The notes under the pieces: model-generated
What the model was told of the DNA's origin: nothing
The model's database searches: none
The model's input: the letters and a program-made list of their open reading frames with translations, nothing else
NCBI GenBank assembly: GCA_030726065.1
Contig: JANREK010000045.1
Location: forward strand, 90,240 to 139,966
Origin: Sediminibacterium sp.
Lineage (GTDB): Bacteria > Bacteroidota > Bacteroidia > Chitinophagales > Chitinophagaceae
Length of the DNA: 49,727 nt
Direction: 5' to 3'
In this document: positions 1-9,509 of the stretch, piece after piece
Position numbering within the stretch: the first letter of the stretch is position 1
Layout of the letters: each line of letters starts with the position of its first letter
Position numbers and translations under genes: made by a program

Positions 1-416
1 ATTGCTTGACGTGCATCATTCACCTTAAACTCACCAGTTGCTCTATCAGTGAACTCTTGTCTAAAAGGAGATTCATTACCAAATAAAACATCGTTTAATT
101 CCTTATTTCCTACAGTAATACCTAATTTTTGTTGCTCTGATTTGAATAATAAAAGATCAACCTCTTGGTTCCATAAGAAACCAATAATTTGCTCTCTCTT
201 AATTCCTTGAGATGCATAGTTTTGAACCTGGATTTCTACTTTTTCTTCAAAGGCTACTTTTCCAATTTCTTCACCATTTACAGTACCAAGGGTTGTGGTA
301 GTACTACCATTTTGACGTCCAACACCATCTTGTAATATAAAAGCAACTAATGCGATTACAATAATTGTAAAGATGATCCATGTACCTCTTTCGCGAATGT
401 TCTGAATAATTGACAT
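1..416 (-). CDS. PpiD/SurA-like peptidyl-prolyl isomerase, N-terminal part (partial)
   Basis: The gene runs off the left edge; only the first 138 codons are visible, starting at the ATG at 416-414. The protein opens with a short cytoplasmic tail (MSIIQNIRERGTW) and one hydrophobic segment of about 16 residues (IIFTIIVIALVAFILQ). A periplasmic part follows, with a SurA-type N-terminal helical region containing NGEEI and a stretch rich in Glu and Gln. This layout matches the PpiD family, inner-membrane-anchored periplasmic chaperones that help outer-membrane proteins fold. The parvulin domain would lie outside the window, so isomerase activity cannot be judged. The gene is divergent from the sugar cluster and separated from it by more than 900 bases. 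Confidence 0.8.
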   Translation of the reverse strand, partial: MSIIQNIRERGTWIIFTIIVIALVAFILQDGVGRQNGSTTTTLGTVNGEEIGKVAFEEKVEIQVQNYASQGIKREQIIGFLWNQEVDLLLFKSEQQKLGITVGNKELNDVLFGNESPFRQEFTDRATGEFKVNDARQA

Positions 417-1340
417 ATATCTATAATTATAGGAGAGCAAAAATAATGTTTTCTAGGTTGTAAATAGGGGGTCTTGGGGTATTTTTAGGGCAATTTTTAG
501 TAAATACGCAATTAAAAATACACATTGGCTAGGTGGATAAATTAATTTTTCGTGGATATCTCCACTTTTGATCTGAATAAACCTGCAGAAAAATAGCATA
601 AGAAAATTAGGATAAGATAAAAACTAACTATTCTTGGATTTAAGGGTTCACTTATACCCGTTAATTAACAGTGTATAATTTGTTTATTATTTAAATTCTA
701 AAAAAAATAAATAGTTAAATAATATTAAAAAAATTAATCAAATATAATACCAGTATATATTATAGCTAAATATATAAATATAAATTTTTTATAAAAAGGG
801 GTTAAAATTTTATGTTAATAAAAAAGATATTAAGATATTAACACCCGTAATAGTATTAGGTTATTTATATAAATGTATTAATACTTAATACTACGATTGA
901 TATGCACATTGAAAAAAAGAACACTTAATTTAAATCAACTACTTTTATCGAGTTAAAAATAAAACAAACAAAGCACGCATGAACTACAAAACTAAAATTT
1001 TAAGATTAACCCCTAATATATTTATATAAATAAAATATTTAATACCTAATTAAATAAAAATCAATAAATTATATTTAATTAAATAAAAAATAACATTCGT
1101 TAGTTTTTTATCTTTCTTTTTCCCATTTTCTAACGCTACCACACTATTTTCAGTTCATTTTTATTTTTAAATAATAACCCTTCATCCCCTTTTTTATTTG
1201 CTTCATAAAGCTTAATTTTTCATACACAATTTTTGCTTGCTTTTTATTTCATTTAAAACCAATTTATGTGGGTTTGTAATAAATAAAACTAAGCGAATTG
1301 TTTTGAAAATATCAAATCATAAATTAGATAAATTTTAAAA
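417..1340. other. Long AT-rich gene-free intergenic region
   Basis: No credible ORF or RNA gene was found in these 924 bases between divergent genes. The stretch from about 660 to 1130 is extremely AT-rich. The 12-bp palindrome ATTTATATAAAT occurs twice, at 863-874 and 1020-1031, each followed by TTAATAC-like sequence. A 10-bp palindrome, GTTAATTAAC, lies at 660-669. The region must hold the promoters of both flanking genes and perhaps regulator sites for the sugar cluster. Confidence 0.6.
1273..1305 (+). promoter_or_regulatory. Candidate promoter of the sugar cluster
   Basis: TTTG at 1273-1276 and TTGTTTTG at 1298-1305 are separated by 21 bases. This is close to the Bacteroidota pattern TTG-N17-23-TAnnTTTG, with one mismatch in the -7 element. 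It would give a leader of about 30 bases before the ATG at 1341. Confidence 0.35.
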
Positions 1341-4019
1341 ATGAATAAAAAAAGTACTTCCATTAGTTTAGTAATTACCACTATTTTTTTATTAGTGTTA
1401 TTAGTTTCTTTTACAAAATCTAAACAAGAAAATTTTCAAGAACCAAAAGATCCTAAAATTACAAACCTAAAATTACCCGAAGGATTTCATGCGGAAAGAT
1501 TATATGGACCATCTGCAAAAGGGGAAGGATCATGGGTCTCTATGACCTTTGATGATAAAGGAAGAATTATTGCATCGGATCAATATGGTGCCATTTATCG
1601 TTTAAAAGTTCCCGCAATTGGAGATACGATTACAAAAACAAGCATCGAAGAATTAAAAATTTATGGAGATACAATAAATACAAAATCTCCAGTTACAATA
1701 GGACACGCGCATGGTTTATTATGGGCATTTAATAGTTTATATGTCATGATTAATAATAGATCAAATGATAAACTAAAAAGAGGAAGTGGTTTATATAGAT
1801 TACAAGACACAAACGGCGATGATACTTTTGATAAAATAATTCTTATAAAAGAATTAGATGGTGTAGGAGAACATGGACCACATAGTGTAATATTATCACC
1901 AGATAAAAAATCAATTTATGTAGTTGCAGGAAATTTTACAAAAATTCCAAAAGTTAATTCTTATAGAAATTTTCCAGAAAGTAAAATAGATAATTTATTC
2001 CCATTAATTAAAGATCCAAACGGTCATGATAATACTGTACAAACACTGGGCGGTTGGGTTGCACACCTAGATTCAACGGGTACTAATTGGGAGTTAATTG
2101 CTTCTGGATTTAGAAATCCTTTTGATATTTCTTTTAATGATCAAGGTGATTTGTTTGCGTATGATTCTGATATGGAGTGGGACTTTGGAACACCGTGGTA
2201 TCGCCCTACAAGAATTCTTCACGTAACAAGTGGTTCTGAATTTGGATGGAGACCAGGAACAGATAAGTGGTCACCAAAATATCCAGACAACCTCCCCGCT
2301 GTTATTAACGTAGGACAAGGCTCGCCTACTAACTTGGTAAGTGGACTAAACGCAAGATTTCCTAAAAAATATCGTAAAGCATTATTTGCGTTTGATTGGA
2401 GCTTTGGAATTATATATGCTGTATATAACGAACCAGATGGCGCTTCTTATAAAACCACAGGCGAAGAATTTATTTCTGGCGCCCCCCTTCCTTTAACAGA
2501 TGGTGTTATTGGTCCTGATGGCGCTTTATATTTTTTAACAGGAGGACGTCGCCTTGAATCTGATTTATATCGTGTTTATTATGGAGATAATTCTTTACCA
2601 AACGATCCCCTTCCTGTAACAGAATTAACAAACACACAAAAGATTCGCCGACAACTTGAATCTTTCCATGGTGTTAAAAATCCAGCTGCTGTTAATTTTG
2701 CATGGCCTTATTTAAAAGACGCCGATCGTTTTATTAGATATGCCGCAAGAATTGCTGTTGAAAATCAACCGGTGGAAGAGTGGTATAATAAGTTGCTTAA
2801 TGAAAAAGACCCCGTTATTTTAACACATGCTGCAATTGCAAACGCGCGTAAGGGCGTGGCCGGCACTGGAAAGGCGGTAGTTGGTTTATTAGCTAAGGTA
2901 GATTTTACAAAACTAACCGAGCCCCAACAATTAGATTTACTACGCGCTATTGAATTAAACTTTATTCGCTTAGGAGATCCCGACACAGAAACAAAAAAGT
3001 TAGTATCAGCTGCGTTAAGCCCAAGTTACCCTGCTAAAACAAATTCACTCAATCGCGAATTAAGTAAATTATTGGTTTATATAGACGCGCCAAAAGCGGT
3101 TGAAAAAACAATGGCATTATTAGCTACAGCTAAAGATGACGCGCCTTCGCAAAAATCAATTTCCGAATCTTCTGATTTAATATTACGCAATCCGCAATAT
3201 GGAATGGATATTGCTTCCATGTTATCAAAAGTGCCACCAGCACAACAAACCTGGTATGCGAATGTTTTAAGCCAGGCAAAAAACGGCTGGACGCCAACCA
3301 CACAAAAAAAATACTTCCAGTGGTATTATAAGGCTTTTGGATACAAGGGTGGCGTATGTTATGTAGGATTTATAAACACCGCTCGTAAAAATGCACTAGC
3401 AAATGTTCCTAAAGATCAGTTTGAAATGTATAATAAAATTTCCGGCGATTCAATAGTTAGTATTTCAAGATCAGGTGTTCCAGCTGGAACAATAATGCCT
3501 AAGGGCCCAGGAAAAAGTTGGAAAATAACTAACGCCGTTAATGCGGTTGATTCCAGCACGGGCGTTAGAAGTTTTACGCGCGGCAAGTCAATGTTTGCAG
3601 CAACCCTTTGTTCTTCTTGTCATCAAATGAAAGGCGAGGGCGGTGTTGCAGGACCAGACCTTACGCAACTTGGAACTAGATTTAGCACAAAAGATATATT
3701 AGAATCTATTATTGAACCTAGTAAAACAATTTCAGATCAATTTGGCTCTACTATTTTCTTCCTCAAAAAAGGAGGATCTGTTTTGGGTCGCTTAATTCGT
3801 CAGGATAGTAAAAACTATTATATTTCTCAAAACCCTTTTGCGACCGATGTAGTTCGTACGCTTTCTAAAAAAGAAGTTGCACGTACACGCGTTTCTGAAA
3901 CATCTCCAATGTTACCAGGAATGATTAATGGATTAAATGCAGAAGAGTTAAGTGATTTGATTGCTTATTTAAAAGCGGGTGGAAATAAAAACCACGCAGT
4001 TTATACAAGTAAAAAATAA
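1341..4019 (+). CDS. Exported propeller dehydrogenase-like protein with C-terminal cytochrome c domain
   Basis: This 892-residue protein starts with a hydrophobic signal or anchor (residues about 8-25). Residues about 40-420 form a beta-propeller of the TIGR02604 / PQQ sugar-dehydrogenase-like type (motifs GHAHGLLW, GEHGPHSV, SGFRNPFDI). A helical, HEAT-like middle part follows, then a cytochrome c domain of the TIGR02603 type with haem motif CSSCH at residues 757-761. A Met in SPMLPGM is a likely distal ligand. Family knowledge suggests an extracytoplasmic sugar or polyol oxidation step feeding electrons to the respiratory chain; the substrate is unknown. It is first of nine co-directional genes, with 8 bases to the next. 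Its first half is much more AT-rich than its second half. Confidence 0.8.
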   Translation: MNKKSTSISLVITTIFLLVLLVSFTKSKQENFQEPKDPKITNLKLPEGFHAERLYGPSAKGEGSWVSMTFDDKGRIIASDQYGAIYRLKVPAIGDTITKTSIEELKIYGDTINTKSPVTIGHAHGLLWAFNSLYVMINNRSNDKLKRGSGLYRLQDTNGDDTFDKIILIKELDGVGEHGPHSVILSPDKKSIYVVAGNFTKIPKVNSYRNFPESKIDNLFPLIKDPNGHDNTVQTLGGWVAHLDSTGTNWELIASGFRNPFDISFNDQGDLFAYDSDMEWDFGTPWYRPTRILHVTSGSEFGWRPGTDKWSPKYPDNLPAVINVGQGSPTNLVSGLNARFPKKYRKALFAFDWSFGIIYAVYNEPDGASYKTTGEEFISGAPLPLTDGVIGPDGALYFLTGGRRLESDLYRVYYGDNSLPNDPLPVTELTNTQKIRRQLESFHGVKNPAAVNFAWPYLKDADRFIRYAARIAVENQPVEEWYNKLLNEKDPVILTHAAIANARKGVAGTGKAVVGLLAKVDFTKLTEPQQLDLLRAIELNFIRLGDPDTETKKLVSAALSPSYPAKTNSLNRELSKLLVYIDAPKAVEKTMALLATAKDDAPSQKSISESSDLILRNPQYGMDIASMLSKVPPAQQTWYANVLSQAKNGWTPTTQKKYFQWYYKAFGYKGGVCYVGFINTARKNALANVPKDQFEMYNKISGDSIVSISRSGVPAGTIMPKGPGKSWKITNAVNAVDSSTGVRSFTRGKSMFAATLCSSCHQMKGEGGVAGPDLTQLGTRFSTKDILESIIEPSKTISDQFGSTIFFLKKGGSVLGRLIRQDSKNYYISQNPFATDVVRTLSKKEVARTRVSETSPMLPGMINGLNAEELSDLIAYLKAGGNKNHAVYTSKK

Positions 4020-4027
4020 AATTAAAC

Positions 4028-5038
4028 TTGCAGCCAATAAATGCCATATGGAGTGATAAGGTTTCAAATGTTGCACAGGTGGGCGGCATTGAAACCTCGG
4101 TATTAGACAATGGTCTTGGCCGAGGTGTGCGCATTGCATGGTTTAATACAGGAAGCGGTCTTCGATTTAAGGTGGTGATTGATCGTGCAATGGATATTGC
4201 AGATGCTTTTTTTAATCAATATAGTATTGCTTGGTTAAGCCATCCCGGTGTAATGGCACCACAACCCTTTTCAAACAAAGGCGCAGACTGGTTGCGCACT
4301 TTTGGTGGTGGCCTTGTGACCACCTGTGGTTTATCACATGTAGGTGGTGATGAAAAAGATGAATTTGGTGAGCGAGGTGTGCACGATTTAATAAGCAACA
4401 CGCCCGCAGAAATTATTTCTATTATTCAGCCCGACCCTGCGCGCGGTATTTATACCATGAGTATTACAGGAATAATTAAACAATCTAAAATTTTTGGACC
4501 AGCGCTTGAATTAAAACGAACCATCTCTGCTACACTAGGTGCATCTTCCATTCAAATTCATGATGAAATAATAAACAGGGGAAACGAAGCAGTACCACAT
4601 ATGCTTTTATATCATTGTAATTTTGGTTGGCCTCTTGCCGACGAGGGCGCACAAATATTTTGCCATGGCGAGCAGCCAAAAACCTGCCCTGCAATCAATT
4701 ATAAACATAATGGCCCCGGTCAAGATGTTTTTTTTATTGACGCAAAGCCAAATAATAATGGGGATTGTATTTGCGGCATTGAAAATAAAAAAATTGGCAT
4801 TGCTGCAGTATTAAAATTTCCAAAAAAACAAATGCCTTGGTTAACGAATTGGCAACACTGGTCAAAAGGTGAATATGTAACCGGCATTGAACCCGGCACA
4901 CATCCACCAATTGGTCAATCAAAGGCGCGCGCCGATGGCTCGCTTATTTTTATTGCACCAGGTGAAACAAAACAATATGATTTACAAATAGAAATTTTAC
5001 ATAACCAAGACGAAATCAATCACACCTTTAATAAATAA
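4028..5038 (+). CDS. DUF4432 family protein (aldose 1-epimerase-like)
   Basis: The 336-residue protein belongs to the galactose-mutarotase-like fold. Family motifs are TTCGLSHVGG near residue 98, then GVHDLISNTPAE, and HMLLYHCNFGWPLADEGA near residue 197. DUF4432 proteins commonly sit in sugar operons and are taken to bind or interconvert anomers of aldoses. No signal peptide is seen, so it should be cytoplasmic. The start is a TTG, 8 bases after the preceding stop; no in-frame ATG occurs in the next codons, and the conserved sequence begins right away, which supports TTG. The next gene follows after 2 bases, so translation is probably coupled. The exact reaction is not known. Confidence 0.8.
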   Translation: MQPINAIWSDKVSNVAQVGGIETSVLDNGLGRGVRIAWFNTGSGLRFKVVIDRAMDIADAFFNQYSIAWLSHPGVMAPQPFSNKGADWLRTFGGGLVTTCGLSHVGGDEKDEFGERGVHDLISNTPAEIISIIQPDPARGIYTMSITGIIKQSKIFGPALELKRTISATLGASSIQIHDEIINRGNEAVPHMLLYHCNFGWPLADEGAQIFCHGEQPKTCPAINYKHNGPGQDVFFIDAKPNNNGDCICGIENKKIGIAAVLKFPKKQMPWLTNWQHWSKGEYVTGIEPGTHPPIGQSKARADGSLIFIAPGETKQYDLQIEILHNQDEINHTFNK

Positions 5039-5040
5039 TT

Positions 5041-6258
5041 ATGGAAAATAAAGGCATTGCACAAAAAGCACTAGAACAAGGAAAGGGAATATTACGACTT
5101 GCACCTACTTGGGTTCCAAGATCATTTTGTGTTCCAGGCCGTCGTATTAAATTACATCCAGATGATTATTATGTATTAGGTGGTGTTCGCGGCGGTATTG
5201 ATGAGCGTTGGTTGTCTTCTACAACGCCCGCTAAAAATGGACCATTGACTGGTGAAAACGAAGGATTAAGTCCTGTTGTTTTTAATGATGGAAAAACAAC
5301 ACAACAGGTTTTATTAAAAGATGTAATTGACGAATTAAAAGGACAAATCATCGGGGATCGTTTGTGGAATGAATATAAAAGCTGGCCAATGTATTCAAAG
5401 TTTTTTGACAACATGGGACCGCTACCCCACCACGTACATCATAATGATGAAAAGGCAGCACTTATTGGACAAAAAGGAAAACCAGAAGCGTATTATTTTC
5501 CACCCCAACTAAATAACCATGGTGGCGACTTCCCCTATACGTTTATTGGGATTGCACCAGGAACCACGAAGGAACAAATTAAAGAATGCTTGGTTAATTT
5601 TTCAAAGGGCGATAATAAAATTACCAACTTTTCACAAGCATATAAGCTAGAACCGGGTACTGGCTGGGATGTACCTCCTGGACTATTACACGCACCGGGA
5701 AGTATGTGTACCTACGAACCACAAAAAGCTTCGGATGTTTTTGCAATGTATCAGTCCTTAGTGAACGAAGCAATTATTCCTGATGAACTATTATGGAATG
5801 GCACACCAAAAGAAAGTATCGGGGATTATGATGCATTATTAGATGTGTTGGATTGGGAACTAAACGTGGATCCGAATACGATGGAAAATCGTTTTATGGC
5901 ACCTAAGCCCGTGCAGGATGTAAACGAAATGCAAGCACAGGGATATATTGAAAATTGGATTTGTTATAAGTCACATGATTTTAGTGCAAAGGAATTAACT
6001 GTATTCCCAGGACAGACCGTTACTATAAAGGACAGCGCAGCCTATGGTATAATTGTAATGCAAGGACATGGTACAATGGGTGTTTGGGATATTGAAACAC
6101 CCGCGCTAATTAGATACGGTCAGTTAACCAACGATGAGTTTTTTATAAGCGAAACCGCTGCAAAAGACGGTGTAAAAATTGTAAACAATTCTGATACCGA
6201 TCCAATTGTAATATTAAAACACTTCGGTCCACGCAATCCAGATTTAGTTTTATCATAA
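5041..6258 (+). CDS. Phosphomannose isomerase-like double-cupin protein
   Basis: The 405-residue protein resembles type I mannose-6-phosphate isomerases. A metal-site signature is visible: PLPHHVHHNDE near residue 126, KPEAYYFPP near residue 149 (the usual Glu ligand), and GLLHAPGS near residue 216 (the second His). A second cupin-like region occupies the C-terminal third (TVFPGQTVTIKDSAAYGIIV). The likely role is isomerisation or epimerisation of a sugar or keto-sugar in the cytoplasm; whether the substrate is phosphorylated cannot be read from the sequence. It lies 2 bases downstream of the DUF4432 gene. The central part is conserved while the ends diverge from classical ManA, so I do not give a gene symbol. 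Confidence 0.7.
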   Translation: MENKGIAQKALEQGKGILRLAPTWVPRSFCVPGRRIKLHPDDYYVLGGVRGGIDERWLSSTTPAKNGPLTGENEGLSPVVFNDGKTTQQVLLKDVIDELKGQIIGDRLWNEYKSWPMYSKFFDNMGPLPHHVHHNDEKAALIGQKGKPEAYYFPPQLNNHGGDFPYTFIGIAPGTTKEQIKECLVNFSKGDNKITNFSQAYKLEPGTGWDVPPGLLHAPGSMCTYEPQKASDVFAMYQSLVNEAIIPDELLWNGTPKESIGDYDALLDVLDWELNVDPNTMENRFMAPKPVQDVNEMQAQGYIENWICYKSHDFSAKELTVFPGQTVTIKDSAAYGIIVMQGHGTMGVWDIETPALIRYGQLTNDEFFISETAAKDGVKIVNNSDTDPIVILKHFGPRNPDLVLS

Positions 6259-6300
6259 AAGGCATTTTATTTTTAATAGTCACACACGTTAATACCAAAA

Positions 6301-9300
6301 ATGAATATAAAAAAAAGTTTAAACAAAATCATCTTCGCATCCGCTGCTATTGTGGTTGTGGGCTTATTGGCATTTAATCCTGCAGCACCAAGTAAACTAC
6401 AAGTAAAAAAAGGAGCACATATTATTTTAGTTGGAAATAATTTAGGGTCGCGTATGATGAACTTTGGATATTTTGAAACCGAACTTCAACTTCGTTATCC
6501 AAATAATGAATTGTATGTACGCAACATGTGTGATGGTGGTAACACACCGGGCTTTCGTCCACACTCCGGACGCCCCACCCCTTGGGCTTTTCCAGGCGCA
6601 GAAAAATTTCAAACCGAATTAGCGGACAACCCACGCATGGAAGGATTTTTAGCTTATCCCGACGAGTGGATTGCAACTCATGGCGCAGATATTATTATTG
6701 CTATGTTTGGTTTCGATGAATCCTTTCAAGGACCAGCCGGTGTTGAAAACTACAAAGCAGAATTAGAGGCGTTTATAAAACACACGCTATCAAAAAAATA
6801 TAATGGCAGTTCTGCACCACAGTTAGCGATTGTTTCTCCTATTGCATTTGAAGATCTTTCAAATAAGTTTGATTTACCCAACGGAAAAGCAGAAAATAAA
6901 AACCTACAACTTTATAAAGAAGCCATGAAACAGGTGGCAGAAAAAAACGGGGTACTTTTTGTGGATGCATTTACGCCTACAAAAAATTGGCTTGATAATA
7001 CAACCAACGATTTAACCATTGATGGATCTCAATTAAATAATGATGGTTATAAAAAGTTTGCCCCATTTTTAGTAGATGCGGTTTTCGGAAAATCACCAGT
7101 AATAATTAATGAAGCGAATCGTGCAGAAGTACTAGCTGCGGTATTAGAAAAAGATTGGATGTGGCATAATGATTTTAAAGCACCGAATGGGGTACATGTG
7201 TTTGGACGTCGCTATGATCCATTTGGTCCAGGAAATTATCCAGCAGAGCTTCAAAAAATTAGAGAGATGACTGTTATACGCGACTCTGCAGTTTGGTTTG
7301 CCGCTAAAGGAAAAAAATATGACCTAGCAGCGGCTGATGCAAAAACATCGCCACTTCCCGTTGTTGAAACAAACTTTATGCCAAAAGGAAAAGCGGAAAC
7401 GCCAAAATATTTATATGGTCAAGATGCAATTGATAAATTTAAAATGGCACCTGGCTATCAAATAAATTTATTTGCTTCAGAAGTGGAATTTCCCGAACTA
7501 GCCAACCCCGTTCAAATTTCATTTGATAACAAAGGAAGATTGTGGGTGGCGGTGATGCCGACCTATCCACATTGGAAACCGGGTGATCCAAAACCAAACG
7601 ACAAATTAATTATTTTAGAAGATACCAATGGTGACGGAAAAGCAGATAAACAAACCACCTTTGCAGATGGTCTACAACTTCCTTTGGGATTTGAATTAGC
7701 ACCAGAAGGTGTTTATCTTTCTCAAGGAACCAACTTCATGTTATTAAAAGATACCAATGGAGATGACGTTGCCGATACCCGTGAAATTTTATTAAGTGGT
7801 TTTGATGATCATGATACACATCACGCACATCATGCCTATACCACGGATCCTTCTGGTGCAATATATATGGGCGAGGGTGTTTTTTTATTGAACGATATTG
7901 AAACTTCTTATGGTCCGGTTCGTGGAACCAACGGAGGATTTTTTAGATACGATCCAAAAAATAAAAAACTAGATCGCATTGCACAGCTTTCAATTCCAAA
8001 TCCTTGGGGTATTGCATTTGATGAGTGGGGACAAGTTTTTTATGCAGAAACATCAGGACCCGAAGTTACTTGGATGATGCCTGGTACTGTTAAATCAAGG
8101 TATGCCGAAGCAACACCAAAGGCTGCCAACATTATTGAGGAAAGCCAAATGGTGCGACCAACTTCAGGAATTGAATTTGTTTCTAGTCGACATTTTCCTG
8201 ATAATGTACAAGGTGATTTATTAATTAATAATACGATTGGTTTTTTAGGAACAAAGCAACATCAAATGTTTGATGACGGCACTGGATATAAAAGCAAACT
8301 TCGTCATGATATCATGACCTCATCTGATTTTAATTTCCGTCCCGTTGATTTAGAATTTGCGCCCGATGGTTCCTTATATATTGCCGACTGGCACAATGTT
8401 TTAATCGGCCATATGCAACATAATGCGCGCGATCCATTAAGAGATCATGTGCACGGACGCATTTATCGTATTACTTATCCCTCACGTCCTCTAGTAGATC
8501 CAGCTAAAGTGGCTGGCGCAACGGTGGAGCATTTATTAAGCAATCTAACCCTACCTGAATATCGTACACGATATAGAACACGTCGTGAATTGCGCGCACA
8601 TCCTGCAAGCGAAGTGTTGCCGAAATTAAAAACATGGGTAGCACAATTAGATAAAACAGCACCAACGTATGAAAAGTTTTTAATGGAAGCTTTGTGGGTG
8701 AGCTGGGGTCAAAATAAAGTGGGTCAAGGTTTACTTCGTCAATTATTAAACGCAAAGGATTATCGCGTGCGGGCTGCAGCGGTTGAGGTGGTGCGTTTCA
8801 ATGAAAAACAATTACCGGATCAAGCGAACCTATTATTGAATGCAGCAAAAGACGAAAATAGCCGCGTAAGATTAGAAGCCGTTGTAGCTGCATCTTGGTT
8901 ACCAAAAGAAAAGGGTTTGGCTATTGAAGCAGAAGCTGCCAAAAAACCATTAGATAGTTGGATGATTAAGGCACACAAAACAGCCGTAGCGCGTTTGGAA
9001 GGGCACAATGTTGTGGTTAAAAAAGCAGCAGCTATAAAAGATGTTGCAGGGGAAGTAAGCGCCACCCTAATCCAAACAGGAAAAGAAATTTATTTACGAG
9101 ATGGCTTTTGTAATACCTGTCACCAACCAAATGGTAAAGGCTTAGCCGCTTCTGGATTTCCGCCATTAACTGAATCAAAGTGGGTTTTAGGAAATGAGGA
9201 TCGTTTAATAAAAATTGTTTTGAAAGGAATTTATGGTCCAATTGATGTCAATGGTAAAAAATATCCAGGGCAGGTGCCAATGACACCTTATGGTGGATTA

Positions 9301-9471
9301 TTGAATGATAAAGAAGTAGCAGCAGTGCTTACGTATATTCGAAATTCATTCGGAAACAAAGCTTCAGCGGTGGACAAAAAAACAGTAAAAAGAGTGCGTG
9401 AAGAAATAAAAAATAAGGTTGGATTTTATTCACCCGATGAACTTTTATTATTACACCCAATGGAACAATAA
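6301..9471 (+). CDS. SGNH-like / propeller dehydrogenase / HEAT / cytochrome c fusion protein
   Basis: The 1056-residue protein has a signal or anchor (residues about 9-28), an SGNH-hydrolase-like domain (about 36-270), a TIGR02604-type propeller (about 375-750, with two DTNGD/DTNGDG-type repeats and the HDTHHAHHAY segment), HEAT-like helices (about 760-910) and a cytochrome c domain with haem motif CNTCH at residues 937-941. It is the architecture called PVC-type haem-binding CxxCH protein, usual in Planctomycetes and Verrucomicrobia. The SGNH part lacks the expected catalytic residues: block I reads GNNLG (residues 45-49) where GDS is expected, and the last block reads DGSQLN (241-246) where DxxH is expected. 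It probably oxidises or binds a sugar outside the cytoplasm. Confidence 0.8.
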   Translation: MNIKKSLNKIIFASAAIVVVGLLAFNPAAPSKLQVKKGAHIILVGNNLGSRMMNFGYFETELQLRYPNNELYVRNMCDGGNTPGFRPHSGRPTPWAFPGAEKFQTELADNPRMEGFLAYPDEWIATHGADIIIAMFGFDESFQGPAGVENYKAELEAFIKHTLSKKYNGSSAPQLAIVSPIAFEDLSNKFDLPNGKAENKNLQLYKEAMKQVAEKNGVLFVDAFTPTKNWLDNTTNDLTIDGSQLNNDGYKKFAPFLVDAVFGKSPVIINEANRAEVLAAVLEKDWMWHNDFKAPNGVHVFGRRYDPFGPGNYPAELQKIREMTVIRDSAVWFAAKGKKYDLAAADAKTSPLPVVETNFMPKGKAETPKYLYGQDAIDKFKMAPGYQINLFASEVEFPELANPVQISFDNKGRLWVAVMPTYPHWKPGDPKPNDKLIILEDTNGDGKADKQTTFADGLQLPLGFELAPEGVYLSQGTNFMLLKDTNGDDVADTREILLSGFDDHDTHHAHHAYTTDPSGAIYMGEGVFLLNDIETSYGPVRGTNGGFFRYDPKNKKLDRIAQLSIPNPWGIAFDEWGQVFYAETSGPEVTWMMPGTVKSRYAEATPKAANIIEESQMVRPTSGIEFVSSRHFPDNVQGDLLINNTIGFLGTKQHQMFDDGTGYKSKLRHDIMTSSDFNFRPVDLEFAPDGSLYIADWHNVLIGHMQHNARDPLRDHVHGRIYRITYPSRPLVDPAKVAGATVEHLLSNLTLPEYRTRYRTRRELRAHPASEVLPKLKTWVAQLDKTAPTYEKFLMEALWVSWGQNKVGQGLLRQLLNAKDYRVRAAAVEVVRFNEKQLPDQANLLLNAAKDENSRVRLEAVVAASWLPKEKGLAIEAEAAKKPLDSWMIKAHKTAVARLEGHNVVVKKAAAIKDVAGEVSATLIQTGKEIYLRDGFCNTCHQPNGKGLAASGFPPLTESKWVLGNEDRLIKIVLKGIYGPIDVNGKKYPGQVPMTPYGGLLNDKEVAAVLTYIRNSFGNKASAVDKKTVKRVREEIKNKVGFYSPDELLLLHPMEQ

Positions 9472-9509
9472 AAGGCGACCATTTTTTAAACTAGGATTAA
9501 AATTTTTAT

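Noticed and set aside
979..1029. Short ATG ORF of 16 codons in the AT-rich intergenic region
   Set aside because: Too short, no ribosome-binding site, composition as expected by chance.
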